Origin: Chamaea fasciata
Taxonomy: Eukaryota > Chordata > Aves > Passeriformes > Sylviidae
Length of the DNA stretch: 64,000 bases
Assembly: GCA_029207755.1 (NCBI GenBank)
Contig: JARCOQ010000008.1
Coordinates: 31,718,521-31,782,520, forward strand
Direction of reading: 5' to 3'
The translations under genes were made by a program, and so were the position numbers. Shown in pieces: positions 1-13,900 of the stretch. The notes under the pieces were generated by a model. That model saw only the letters and a list, made by a program, of their open reading frames with translations, made no database searches and was not told the DNA's origin. How positions within the stretch are numbered: the stretch's first letter is position 1; every line of letters begins with the position of its first letter.

Positions 1-3000
1 TCTAGAAGTGGGGTCTCTCTTGTGGGGTGAGCAATGAAATTCTCTTTCCCAGGAAAATGTTCATTGCTCTGCACATTAATCTACTGTTGAGCTGCAAATG
101 GCACATGCAGAGTATTCAATGACAGCCAGTCAACCAACAAAAGGTAAAACCTATCATTAAATGCTGCCTTTGGCATTGTGAACTTCAAGGATCAGTTTCT
201 TATCAGATTTCTGTACTAGGGTATTTTCTTCAGCCTGAATTTTAAAGATAAGAGCATTTATTGAGCACTTTGGATTGTGAAATAAACAGACGTCAGAAAT
301 TTCTGTCATAGATCACTGATGATCACACTGACAAAGAGGGTATAAAATCTGAGCAAATTCCGAAGCTATGAAAAGGTTTTATCTTCAGTTACCAGTGTTA
401 TTTATTGTACTTAAGAAAATTCTGACTTTCAGAAACTGCTCCTCAGAGGCAGACGTGGAAATCCATCCCAAAGAAGGACTGTCATCTACTAACCTGCAGG
501 AGTGAGTACACATTGTACATGATAATATATGTTTATATATATATACATATATATATACACATGCATATGTATTATACATGGTTTTAAAGTGAGCCCATAC
601 AAACCTGCCTGTTATTCTGGCACTTCAGAAATGTTTCCTTGTCAGAAACAGATGAAACAGCTGTGCATCAAGACTATTTTTCTGTAGCTCTACTTTTAAA
701 GACTTTTACTTCCAAAGCCCTAATTTAGTATACAACAATATGCATGTATTCTGCACATAAAAATATGACATGTACACTCACCTGTAAGACCATTGCAGAG
801 AAACCCATTTAAATATGAGCACTTTTTGTGCTTTAATTTTTTGTTTCAATCTGTTTTCTATGGAGAAAACACTCAGTGTTCCCACTCTTGCAACTCCTGT
901 TTGGGAAGGAAAGAAAAATTTCTCAGGGTTAAGCAGGGAAGTCTTTTAAATCAGAAATTAAATCCACAGATAGCAATACTGAGAAAGCAGTTATTTTTAT
1001 GAGCTCAAATGAAAACTCATCCAGAAGCCGCAAGGAAACATTAACACTAATTTAACAATCATTTTCAAAGTGATGTTTGGAATTTGTTGTATGCCAGTTC
1101 AATCTCTTACAGATATTCCAGTACAGACAACCTTTAAAATTTAAACTAAATGTGCCATCAAGGACTTCATTGTGGCATTCCTCAAATGTTAACATGAATT
1201 ATCTCCTGATGTTTATCTTGGAGGAGGAAAACAAAATGGCAGCAGGTGCAACTGTAAGATACAACTTCCCACACTGATGGAAACTCTGTGCACAAACAGA
1301 GCTAAGAAACCTGTTCACCACATAGAGAAATCAGCCTGAGTTCATCATTGCCTGGCACTGAAAACAGCTCTCCCATAAATATATGAATACTTCCCCAAAA
1401 CCACATTTTCAACTAAGAAACCTGAGATATTTTTCGGGTGTCAGTAGTAAAACCAACCACTTCTTTATTTAAATATCAAAAAGAGAAAAAACCCAACATT
1501 TTTAATCACTGCTCTTCTATGAGCTGCACCCCTGTGAAAACCAAAGGGTCAACATCCTCACAGCCAGACAGAATGTTTAGATTTGCAGTTGTGACTGCTT
1601 GCATGATGTTTAAAATGTTCAAAGCACACAAGTGGTATTGAAAATTTTAACAGTTATAGCTACTTAGAAAATATTTTCAGTTCCTTGGTTACTCTCATAT
1701 CTCTCATATTGCATTTTTTCTTTTGTTCTTTTTTTTCTTTTTTTTTTTTAAGATGCAGTTAGTTTTATTTCTGCCTGTTTTCTCCCTCAACATTCATACC
1801 ACCATGTTTAATTAGGCAGACTCTGCAAGCTCTGAACACACAGGCCTCATACACCAGTTTGTGACACAGAAGTTCCTTCTGTAGAAGGCTGTCAGAGAAG
1901 CAGCACTGGTCTGAGCTGTATTTAATGTTCTCAGTGTAAATCTGATGCTCCATCAAGAGTGAAGAACTAGAGAGAGCCCACCATGAAAGGAAGAGAGCTT
2001 GCTTTGTCTTGAGCAAGAAAACCAGCATCACTACTTCCTAGATTGTACATGAATCCTGCCCCAGTTTGTTTTTCAAAACCCTTAATATCATGGGTTTAAA
2101 GCAGGGAGAGCTCAAAATGCAGCAGAATGGATCTGCTGATTAAATAAATTATTAAATATTGTTCTGTATTACACCTGCAAATCCTACAGCTAGTTCCCAA
2201 AGTAACCCTCTGAAGCCAGCACAGAGGGGAACAGCAGGTCCTGGAGGCATTGGTTTCTTTGCATAAACCAAGGTCACACGAAGGAAACCAACATGCCCAG
2301 CAAGGAAGAGCAGGTGGAAGAATTAAACAGAAAATGCACAATAACTGAAACCCAACAATGTGTTTTGGGAGAAACAAGAAACAAACTTTTTACATAGCAG
2401 GAGAAACAATACCTAGTGAAATTCTTCTTTCACAAGTGTTTCTCAGCCTCCAAACACATGGCCCATGTGTCTCAGCCTGGCTGAGGGGCACCCCTGGGCC
2501 AGCAGAGCCTTCCCTGTGCCCTGCAGGCTGCAGCAGGGCTCAGTGGTTGCTGTAACTGAGCCTGGGCCAGTGATTCCTGCAGCTGAACTGGGCTGATGAG
2601 CAAAACTGCTGCTTTCCTTTGGTGCCTCCCCCATTGTCCCTCCCAGCAAAGCCCCCTTCGAGCTCACAAACCTCCCTCGACGGGAAACACAGGGCTGAGG
2701 GTAAGTTCTGACAGACATTTCCACCTCAGCAGCCTGTGGACAAAGATTAATGTCAGCAGAAGCCCAGATAAAAGCTTGACTGTGTCGAATGCCAGAAATA
2801 TTCCTTATTTCCCATTTCATTATGAAAAATGATTTTACCTAGACTTTTCAGAAATGCAGCATGATTGCACTTTCAATTAATTTAGTGTTCTGTTTTCCAT
2901 TAGTACAGTACAGAATAATTGTAACCCATTGTACTGTCCCAGGGCTTTTTTCAAAGATGCTGATTTACAGCAGAAAAGGGATTTTGTGTTTCTTGCCAGT

Positions 3001-3895
3001 TATAAAATTGCTAAGGTAAAGCCAGGAAGCAGACATGTTAGCATTCATTTCATCTCCAGCTCCTTCTATTTCCCCATGAAGGCTGCAGCAGGCAGTTCAA
3101 CATAAAAGAAAGTTATTAAAAATTCCACACCCTTGAAGCAATCTTCATAAAACTGATAAAAAATTCAATTTTCAAATTGCTTAATACAGCCTTCTCTTGA
3201 CTAACACAGTTATCCTAACTTAAGGACCTTTTAAACTAATGACCTGGAAGGAATAAAGAATATTTCATTTGAATCTGTGCAAAATTTGAAGAAATACTCT
3301 GTACTCTGATTTTTTGCATCTCTTAGTACCATTAGTAGTCCCTGAGCATCCTTCTCTGCCATGGAAACTTACAGGCAAGAACAGAGTGATTCATAATGCA
3401 ACACAAGTGATTAAGTACATTTGAACTCAGAAATATTAATAAGTTGCTGGTCATATATTTAAAACAAAGTCATGAATACATAATGCCTTACAAGTCCTAT
3501 TCAAATATTACATTAGTTGAAATAATGAAGGTTTACTTAACTAAACCACCTAGGAGCAGAACATATAATAAATTAATTTTGGACTTTGTTTTTGAATTGG
3601 AGTTAAGATAATTTATATCTCATGGCTCTGTTTCAAACACAACACTTGAATAAAAAATTTAAAAAACAACTTTAGTGGCATGAATCTACATTAAAAACTA
3701 GATTCTCAAATTTGTCCATACCACTAAGATTTCTTGAAAGTTTCTCAAAAGCTTCCCTACATAGACAATACACATAAATCAGTCTGCAGTAAGCCTAAGA
3801 ATCAAACAGAAGCTAAACATTTGTCTTTGTCAGGCCCTTCACAGAAAGTGGCCCAGATTTCTGAAAGGCTTTGTGCAGAGCAGCCTTGCAGAGGT
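1..3895. other. Intergenic, no gene recognised
   Basis: AT-rich unique-looking sequence with an (AT)n run near 522-572 and a T-rich tract near 1717-1752. The GC content rises around 2460-2720. Open frames here are short and overlap on both strands, with no recognisable product. Confidence 0.75.
522..572. repeat. (AT)n-rich microsatellite
   Basis: Mostly alternating A and T with interspersed GT and CA steps. Simple sequence repeat. Confidence 0.75.
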
Positions 3896-4151
3896 GCAGA
3901 GAGATCTGTCCTGAGAGGTGCTGGGTGATGGCACAGACCTGAGTGGGTGCAGAGATCTGTCCTGTGAGGTGCTGGGTGATGGCACAGACCTGAGTGGGTG
4001 CACAGATCTGTCCTGAGAGGTGCTGGGTGATGGCACAGACCTGAGTGGGTGCACAGATCTGTCCTGTGAGGTGCTGGGTGATGGCACAGACCTGAGTGGG
4101 TGCAGAGATCTGTCCTGTGAGGTGCTGGGTGATGGCACAGACCCAAGTGGC
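3896..4151. repeat. Minisatellite, five copies of a 51-bp unit
   Basis: The block gatctgtcctg recurs at 3903, 3954, 4005, 4056 and 4107, exactly 51 bp apart. Each unit continues with ggtgctgggtgatggcacag and a short acctgagtgggtgca-type linker. Copies differ at a few positions (ctgagagg or ctgtgagg; gcagag or gcacag), and the last diverges at its end. Because 51 is a multiple of three and the unit contains few stops, several frames stay open on both strands. These frames give repetitive 17-residue peptides and are not evidence of a gene. Confidence 0.95.
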
Positions 4152-4871
4152 ACCTGCAGCCCCCTGCTCCCATTCCTGGTTGATTCCTGGCACAGCCCCT
4201 CAGCAAACAGGAGTTCAGGCCCTGAGCTAAACCAGCACCTTATCAGCTGCTGGTGTTTTCTCACAGTCTTCACTGGCCCACACAGTCAATAAAATAATTC
4301 CCTCAAACCAGACTTTCCTGCAGCAGAGAAACACCAGCTCTGGAGATGGTGCTCAGGCAAGTGTAAGTGACAATCCACACTCCAACCTGCAGCTTAATGG
4401 GATGGTTTCACATCCCCCAGTTTTCCTAACACTCAGATTCCGTGGTCGTACTTGCTGACAGAGTTAAAACACCTGCACCCTGACAGAGGGATGGTCTGTT
4501 TTGTGAGGAATCATGCAGTTTAAAACAAACACAAGAAAAGGTAATATTTCTCAGCAGAGTGCTCCCACAGACCCCATCAAAGCATCTGAGCCTCTCACAG
4601 GGCCAAACTCTTCTAACACACCATGACTATTCCTTTTGAACTTCTGCTGGGGTTTTAGTTCTGATTTGAGAACAAGCTTGTGTATTGATTAGCAGGAGAA
4701 AGAGAAAAATACGGCTTTGAAATTGTTCTTTTGAAGATATTTTCTTCCAGCTTCATGTAATGTAAATATCCAATGAATTTGGGAAATACTTGCAATGGCA
4801 TTCAGGTAGCAGGACACAATCTTGACATATATGGAAGTTTTTGGTCTGATTATACTTAATGCTGCAGAGAT

Positions 4872-4917
4872 TTGGATGAGGGGGTATCCACTTGGATGAG
4901 GGAGTACCCACTTGGAC
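4872..4917. repeat. Short tandem duplication, 20-bp unit
   Basis: ttggatgagggggtatccac is followed directly by ttggatgagggagtacccac and then a partial third copy, ttgga. A small local duplication with no visible function. Confidence 0.8.
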
Positions 4918-7900
4918 TCACATGCTATCTCCAAGAGGTACTTTTTAAAGCAAATTATCTGATCAAAATTAATTTGTAGTTAAACAACTGCAGAAATTAG
5001 TTTCTTTCAAGTAGTCCCTTTAATAAATTGCAGATGCAAATTCATTATCTGATGAAGTACAGTGCATGTTGTCAAATTCAGGAAGTGGTATACCCAGTAA
5101 CAGAGGATATATTTGTGAATAGCATTCATGACTTTTAAATTTTTAATGTGTACCACAGGGACATAGGCTAATATCTGGAGGACTTTAGAGATTTCTGAAG
5201 ATGGATGCTTTGATTAGTTGGGCTTAAGAGCACTGTATGTAACAACCAAGCCTATGTCACACCTGGGAAAAAAGATCCAGCAGCTCACGTAGACACAATA
5301 ACCCCAGAGCACGATCTAAGTACAGACAAACAAATGAGAGGAAAAAGCCTTAACCCCACTTGACAAAGAACTTAATCCTGAGCAAGGTGAAGGACGGAAA
5401 TCTCCCCCAGAGCAGGGAACAAAGTCAGCTCTTTCTGAAGCCTCATCCAAGGCTCATAGTAACACTGTCCTGGCTCAAAGTGCCCCTTGGTGTCACACAG
5501 ATGTCCCTTTGGAGAAGTGCTTGACCTCTGCCTGCTGCCTGTGAGGTCAATGGCAAAGCTCCTGCTGAAGGAAATGCCAGCACAGAAAACCGAGGGGAAG
5601 AGGCTTTTAAGACGTTTCCCATAATATGCACAGCCAGGAAGCAATTTTACTTGCCCCGTTGGTTTGGACAAAGCATTATCATGCTTTGAGCACACCTATT
5701 TTCTGGTGAGCTACAGTGGTTGTTAGAGCATCTGCCATCACAATAATAAAGTCAACACATTACACTTTAATTGGATGGAGTCATTTACACAGTAGTAACA
5801 GGGACTGAGAGGCAAAGCACCACTCCTCATTTTCTTAAATCTATAACCAGCTGCTCTCACGGCAGGAATAAAAGGTATATGCCTCACTCACCTCTTTTTT
5901 GTCTTTGTGTTTTGCCAGGTAATTTAAGAAACATTTACAGAAAACCCACTGTTTTCAGAGATTGAATCATTCAGCAATTCAGCTTCTTGCAGGGGAGTCA
6001 ATCTGCACAGGATTGCGGGACGAGCTCCAACAACTTTTGCAAAGCTGCAAAATCCCCAGATACAGAAATCAACAACCCAAAAGGTAAAAGGACTCCTTTT
6101 CCAGGAGAAGTGTCCCAGTGATGCAAAATACAGTTTAATTTAGTGCACTGACAGAGACAAGGACTCAAAATGTTCTGAGAGATTTTATTGTAGAAGGAGA
6201 AAATTAAGTGTATAAAAAGGTAATTATTTCCTGCAAGGTTTTTCCCAAATTAAATCTCAGTATTTCTTTTAAGGTATTTTCTGGTCACATTCCATTCTAG
6301 ATGAAACTTTATAACCTCATCACCACGTCTTACTAATTTCCCCTTGCTGGCTTGATTAGCACTAATCAGATGAAACATTTGGCTGGATAAATATTGTACT
6401 GGTTTTTCTTCAGTTGCAAAAATGCCCTGTTGGTGCCATTTTGCCAGTATCAAGCATACAACTTCCAAACCTGGAACTGCTGTCCAATTCCATCTTGCCA
6501 ATAAACTATGGATGATTTTAGGAAATAAATTCTAAATTTATGCAACCCAATTGACAAACCCAATTCATCACCAAATATAATAAGTATTTCCATAAATTCT
6601 ATGGCATAATTCATCTGATACTCATAATTATGTTTTTTTCCCCCCTCCCAGTTTGTGGAAGGCTTTTTTTCCAGGAACAGCAAATACTGCTCCACTGCAG
6701 GCAGTGCAAAACCACAGCCTCCAACATGAGAATATCTGTAGCCAGAGATTCCATTAGGAGAGTAGAAATTCAGCATAAGTTGCTTCTTGTAAGGAGCTGC
6801 CATCATTTAAAGTTTCATCTTCATCCATAATTTTATATCTTTGCTCCTGTCTCTCTTCAAGGTGTATTTTGAACACTGTTCTATTGTATTATACGTCCCT
6901 GAGCAATCTGCTCAGTCAATTTTTGGATTACCAATTCATTGTATAGACTAAGTTAATGAAAGCTTTTAGTCTGTTTGCTCCTATCTACTTCAAAAACAAG
7001 AACACATCTAAAAGCTTTTTAATTTTTTTTTTTTTACTAAATGTTATAAGCAATACCCTGGGTATTTTTATCTGTATAATTTATTTTGATAAACGTATTT
7101 ACACAATATTCTTCTACCTTCACTAAAGCAAGTGCTTCTAAATATATATTACTATGTAACAGCAAGAAAACCCTACAGACAGCTCACATTCTCTGGATAT
7201 ATGGCAGAAGATTGGACCTGCAAATATCATCCCTTAAAAGCAGTGTCAGGTTACACAAACCAAAGATGTTCTTTCCAATTGCACTGGGCCTCTCATTATC
7301 ACCATCATCACTGGAGGGAAAAAATGGCGCAGCTCCATCACGTGTGGAGCTGCTGTACACACGTGATGTCCCTATGTTAGACATGACTGAGACCCATGAT
7401 ATTAGGAATGCAAACCAGGGGAACTTAAACTCTAATTTTAAAATTGAGAGCAGCTTTCTAACAAGTCTAGAAATGGCCGCTCCAACAGCAAATTAGGACA
7501 CTTATTTTTTTTTTCTTACTTTGGTAAGTTACCCAAGAACCGAAATACACTTAGTGTATCATGAAACATATGCTTGTTGCTCCACTAGTAGCACATGGAA
7601 AATCATTAAATAATGCCTTTACAGGGACAGCAAATGCTGCAGTCTAATTTCAAGGTAAAATGTCTCCAACTAATTTGAAATACAGAACAAAAATTAAAAT
7701 GACTAAGTCGTACATTGTTCATTGTCTTGAACAAAAATTAGTTGTGCAGAGACTGGAAGTTTGTGACATGCTTTTCTCTCTAAATTGTTGAAGAAAATCC
7801 ACCAGTGTTCAGAATTAGCAATTACAATGAACTCATTTAGTTTTCCCAGAGATAGTGGCAAAGCCGTATTGCCTTCCAAACTAACAAAATGGGGAAGATA

Positions 7901-10900
7901 GCTTTGATATCAATTACTGCCTTTGCAGTAATTGAGAAGACTCCTTGTCATTGTGGAAGAGGCTCATGTAATGTTAAAGAGCCAGTTAAGACCCCAACAA
8001 TGTCAGTGTAGTCACTCCAATCTCTCCTCCCTCTCGTCTGCAGCGACTTTTCAGATTTTCAACATTCACCTTCAATGCCTAAAGTCCTGTGGGAGGTATC
8101 CAAACCAAGCATTGCAGTAGTTTTTACTGTGTTACAAAGTCCTTCTGTAAAACCTGCCTTGGTCTGTGACAAAGTTTCACATGCTTGAGCAAAGGCACAG
8201 CAAGGAAAGGGGGAATGTATTCCTCCGATTTCTCACTCTGAGGAACCTCCTCCACGACCAGGACCACAATCAAAGGAGAGCAAAATTTGCCAAAAATATT
8301 CCTTTTAAAAGAAATTCCATGTCCCAAGCACCTGAGTAAGCCCTAGGTCCAAACTGTGTCTCTAAACACAAATAAGAGAAATGGGGTAATGATAGTTCAT
8401 AATTATGTACAAAATATCTTTTTTGAGTGTATAACACCGTGCAATTTGACAAAAACTTGTTTTTTAACATTAGCTTTGTGATTTCCCAGGGAGAATTCTT
8501 TTCTGGAAAAAAGATATTTAGTACCATTTTTGCATCACATTTTCTCATTAAAATTCCTCTATGATTGTTGACAGAGCTTTTATGGGCACTTATCTGCAAT
8601 AACTTCAGTTAATGTAAGAGGCAGGTCAAGAGAAAAAATGGGATTTTACACCTCTGCTGTTGGTAGAGTGGAGACAAGGAAGTGGGGACACCAAAGCTTG
8701 ATGTCTACCCATCTCCAGTGCCTTCTACAATGGGTAGTGTAGGAACTTGCTTATCCCGCTGTGTTTTCCTGCTTGTAGCACATAATGTGAGAGGAGAAAC
8801 AGCCCAGGCCAGCTTTCCAGTCCAGTGTTTACTGCCCTTTGTACCCACCAGGAGGCTGGGAGTGCCCAGCAGCTGCCAGGGGCTGAGCAGGCACAACTAG
8901 GCAGCCTTCCTGCGAGGCTGCAAATATGCAATGGCAACATCAAGCTTTCTTTACTCCAGCACTTGCTGAAAATATTTGGGATGCTTAGCAAATCTAGGCT
9001 CAGGCATTCAGCCCCAGTCAGACACAAAACTCCTTGTTCTTCCAGAGCATCCTCTGCCACTCAGGCAGTGTCATTCTCAATCCCTTGCCATTGTCCCATG
9101 CTGACATTGCTGTGATAACACAACTGAGTCTTCTTTGCAAACTAAATATTCCTGCACATTTCTCTCATTATCCCTCTAAATTAAAGTGCCAAAGTAAATA
9201 TGAGTTAAGATTAGGCTGAGTATACTCTGGTTTTAGTTAAGAATATTGTAGAAGTGGTAGTGAGATTCAGTGCTTTCCTTACCCTTGCTAATCCACTTGT
9301 TAGCTTTTCCAAGGCACAGACAGGCTGTTAGACGACCTTATCCTGGTAATAAGGGAAATCAGGTCCTGCCCATTTGTAAAGGACAAGTTAAAAACATGCC
9401 TCCTGAGCTTCTGATATGGTCTCAGTTGCTGCTGGAAAAGCAAGTAGCTCCCATAGCCAAGGCAACTTGCTCACAGCTGAGGTCAGCTGAAGGCCTGGCA
9501 TCTCTTCTCACAAAGGAAGACAAAGTAAAACAAACACATGGGCCTTTAGCATCTTAAAAACAGTCTATATTAAATCCTTTAGGACTTGCCTTAGAGGACT
9601 TGGTAGCCCACATGATAAGCAGTATGAGTCTGTTTCCTGCAGGTTCCCAAATGACTCAAGATTTTGGTTTTCTCAAAGCCCTAGCTTGCCCTCACACCTC
9701 TCTACTTCCTGGCAGCACAACTACTGGAGCTGTAGTCGTGCTCATGAAATGAGCATTTTCAGTATGAAAAAAGCCAAACATTCTCCTTTGAAGTCCTTGA
9801 CATTTGAAATTTATATTTACTCACTCCCTTATGAACCAGAGACTAATAAACCTTCAAGGCACCCTTGGCCACTTGGCACTTTAAGGCCAAATGTAGATTT
9901 ACACCACTGCCCTAAAACAGGCTAGAGTGGTAGGAAACTGAACAGCAATTTTGGGAACTATTTTGATGCATAGGTTTGTAGAGAGCTATTTGATTTAGGG
10001 TAGGATTGAAGAAGAATTAATAAAGGTCTGGTCCTTATTGGATTTCAGAGATTTTTCCAAGGTATGTATGGTGTTGGATCTTTTAAAAAGTAATCCAAAT
10101 AAATGCATAAAATATTGATCTTGTCCAGTAAGGCCAAAATAATGCAGATGTTAAAGTTCCCTGCCCTCCATGTACATCAAAATCAGCAAAAACTAAAGCA
10201 AAACACTACAATTAAATGTATAGGTTTGTGTCTTTCATACCAATATCCTTCAGGACCTGAAGTCCTGCAAACATTTTCCCCCAGCTCTGCTGCACAGGAA
10301 CATGCATTATTTATGCACTGTACATACTTAGAAAAGGCAAGCTCTTTGCCATTCTCAGGTAGTCTCTGAATAACACATAAAAGTGCTGGGTTGCTCAGAG
10401 CAGCCCTAACACAAGCTCTGCAGAGGCTCTTCACAGGCCACTCTTTAACAAACTGTAACCCAGGGATGTGCAGGGAATGCAGCTGCTGGAAAGGTCATGG
10501 CAGGAGTGAGCAGCTTCTCAAGCCCTGCTCTCAGCGGGCAGCGGTGGCCCAAGACACACAGCCCTGCCACAGTGAATAATCAGAGTGTGGCTGAACACTC
10601 AAAGACATTTTAATCCCACTCCCTAGGCTGCATTTTCTGTCCTTTGCCTCCTATACACGACAAAATCCTACCTGTGGTTTGCTAAATACCTGGAAGTAAA
10701 GCAAGATAAGAAGCGCTGCAGAATGTGGAGTGTTACAGCTCCACACATCTCAGACGGAAGAGATACAATCCTTTTTAGTGACCCAGCATAGCAGAGGCTG
10801 ACACGAAAACTGGTTACCTTCACTCACAGCAAAGTGCTGCTGGTTCTGACATTGCACACAGGATCTTCCCGTCATGGCTGAGCCTGGCTCTGGGTGCCTT

Positions 10901-13900
10901 GGGCTGGGTGCTCTCCAAACACAGCCATGTCTGTCAGAACAAAGCTTAGCTTCTGTTAAAGCCTTTAGCAGAAGGACAGGAAGTGGCTGGGGAAAAGCCT
11001 CTTCCACACTCACACAGCTTCAGACACAGGCACCATCTCATACCTGACTGAGCTGGAGTCACCAAAGGGGTGGGATCAGCACCTGGCATTTGGCAGGTAG
11101 TAAGGGCTGTCTGAAACAAGAGCTGGCACATCTGGAAGCAGGGACAGCACTAAGGTGGATCCACCCTAGCCGTGATGGGTGGTGTTAGCCAAGTGTTTCC
11201 TCCCTGGTTAGGTAACAAAGGAAGGGTTCAGGACTATTTTCCCTGACCCCACACCACAGTTCACATGGAGTGCACTGGATAAAGATTTTTTCATGAGATT
11301 GGGAAAGGCTTATCTCGATGAGGCTGGCCAACCACTAGTGTTTCTTCACATTTTAGATTCCCAAGACAGATACTGTTTGTAGTCTTGTTTGCATGTTACT
11401 ACACATTTTTATTACACTAGGTTTTTTTTGTTGTATCCCTTAATTAGGGCTGTCAAGATTTTTCTGAATTCACTGCTTTTAAACACTTGGTTTCATGAGT
11501 TACTTTTGCCCCCTGGTTATTACTGGAAGACAGAGGATTACTAACTACTATGTCATTTTATGTAATTTTAAGTGCAATATAAGTTTGAAAAAAATAGAAT
11601 GACCAGTTATGCAGCCATAGCTTGTTTCTCATTAGCCGACAGCAATTTCACTTAAAACTTGTGCCATCAAGTTGTCTATTACTTGGTTTTTAAAAATAAA
11701 ATACTAACCATTTTTCTAGAGAGGTGATTGGAACCATATATTAAAAATGCAAGATGTAGTGCCTTCAGGATACACTGTTTCTCAAAAGGCCTTTGCTCGG
11801 TTAATCAGACATAAAGAGCTTGGCAGTATCACAATCTGTATGTCGGTGTCAAGGACATCACCCATGTGTCACTTCTGTAATCAACTCAATTTGCTAAGCT
11901 CCCGAGTTCCTCATCACAGCCTTTAGATGGAAATAAAGCCCACTTGTTAATCATGAGGATAATGGATTTTTCAGTAATTGACAGTGACAGAAGTAAAAAC
12001 AAGTTGCCTTGGGTAAACAAAGAACTAGAAAAAGCCTCAGCAGCAGCCAGCTATGATCTGCATTTCTGAATAACAAAAGCTGCCTGAATAATGCCTAAAG
12101 TCAGAGGCAGTGAGAGATGTGTGTACTTCCCAGTATTTCCTGAGCCATGTGCATCCTGTGCCACATGCAATGTATAGCAGCAGGAATCCTGTTCTGCAAG
12201 TTAAGAGCAGGTAAAAAAAGGTTGGGACAGAGTAAAAAGCAAGATATCCAGAATACCACTGCCAAAGTGCCCTCTCCTCAAATGTCTGTGTTTGGAGTAT
12301 TCAGCTACCCAATGCATTACTCTTTTATCATAAGGTATTAAAACATCTGTCTAAATGTAAAGGAGGAAAAGCCTTTTCTGTTGAAGTTGTATTATGTAAA
12401 ACTATAGTAACAATTTAGGTCAATACTATTTAAATTGTAAGTGCTGAGGGGTATGGAAAAATAAGTGCAGAAATAAACAATTCAGAAGTGTGAAGGCCGG
12501 GATTTACAAGTAAAACTTATCTAGAAAAAGGCTTAATAACGGTCGTTTTTATTTGTACCCTGCTGTCACTCAGTGGGTTCAGTCCAACAACAGATGTCTG
12601 TTTTGATATCCATTCCTATTCTAGGATTATTTAAAAAATACCCAATTCATTGTAACATTTCAGAAAAACAAATCAATTTCAGGGATAGCAGCTCCCTGGT
12701 TATGGATCAAGGATTTAAAGGACTAGTGGGAGAATGGGATGAGGAAATTTACTTTGGAAAGGTTGTACATTCCGACTTAGCAATGAAATACAATAATCAG
12801 AAAGCAGGATGTGCTTGGTAATAAGTGTGGATTTCCAGCCTTATGGTTGGCCTGGGAGCTGGGGAAGGTGCTTACTGTTCCCAGAAATAACTTTTCCTTT
12901 GTCAGCCTGCCACACAGCATTGCTGCATTGTGAAAACAAGACTGCATTTACACTGTAGTTATCAGAAGACTTCACTTAGTTTGTCTTCTCTGGGCACCCA
13001 CAGGAGTTAGAGGATGTCACTTTCACTTTCATTTACTTTGCAGAAGAGCAAATTGAGTCATCATGAAATCAGCCTTCTAAACTTCAGCAAATAAGTGAAA
13101 TTACAAGACCCCATATGCCGTATTAGGGCTCTTTAATATGCTTGAGGTCCTAATACTCACAGCAGAAAAGATTCTGGATACTGCTCAGTTTCACAGCACA
13201 TGTCATACAGCTAGACATGACAAATCATTGGTTCTTTTGCTAAATCAGTGATGTATTTCTCAAAACATGTTCCAGGTACAAAGGAAAATTAACACATTGC
13301 CAGGCATCATTAACACTGGCACTGTGCCGCTGGTCTATCACCTCTCACATTTCTGAATCTTCAACATTTAAGAGGCTCTCTGTAACAAGTTTTATTAGTT
13401 TTCTAACCTTTCCGAGGTTTCTTTTTTTCTTCATAACTTTTTCCACCAGAAGCATTGTGGACAACACAATGACAGCTCTGACACACTGCAAACTTCACAA
13501 CATTTGTCACTTGATCTCGCTGATCCAATGCCTCACAAGCTACCCTTATATATGTTACATGCACTATATGAGTTCTGAGAACCTGTTGTCAAAACATCAT
13601 AAAAATCCTTTAGAGCCAAGTTCTTTACGCATTTTATGGCTAACTTCTATGCGAGTCAAGTGCACTGTTTATATTACCAAATGTCATATCTAATTCCCTG
13701 TTATAGACCCTTGAAATAAAATTATGTGATAATTACACAATCTGTTTGAAACCTGACAAATATATTCCCAGTACAAATGATTTACGAAGATAATGCGTTG
13801 CTGTAGCATAATGGTACTTCTTAATGGAAGCAGTAAAGCTGTTTCCTATGCTCCGATAACCACAGTGATTTCTTACACAACTACTGATTAAGCAATAGAT

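Noticed and set aside
3896..4151. Regularly spaced direct repeats resembling a CRISPR array
   Set aside because: Units are contiguous 51-bp copies with no unique spacers, in an animal genome.
3802..4292. Open frames of 90-144 codons giving 17-residue repeat peptides
   Set aside because: All arise from the 51-bp minisatellite, whose length is a multiple of three; frames on both strands are open at once and none has gene context.
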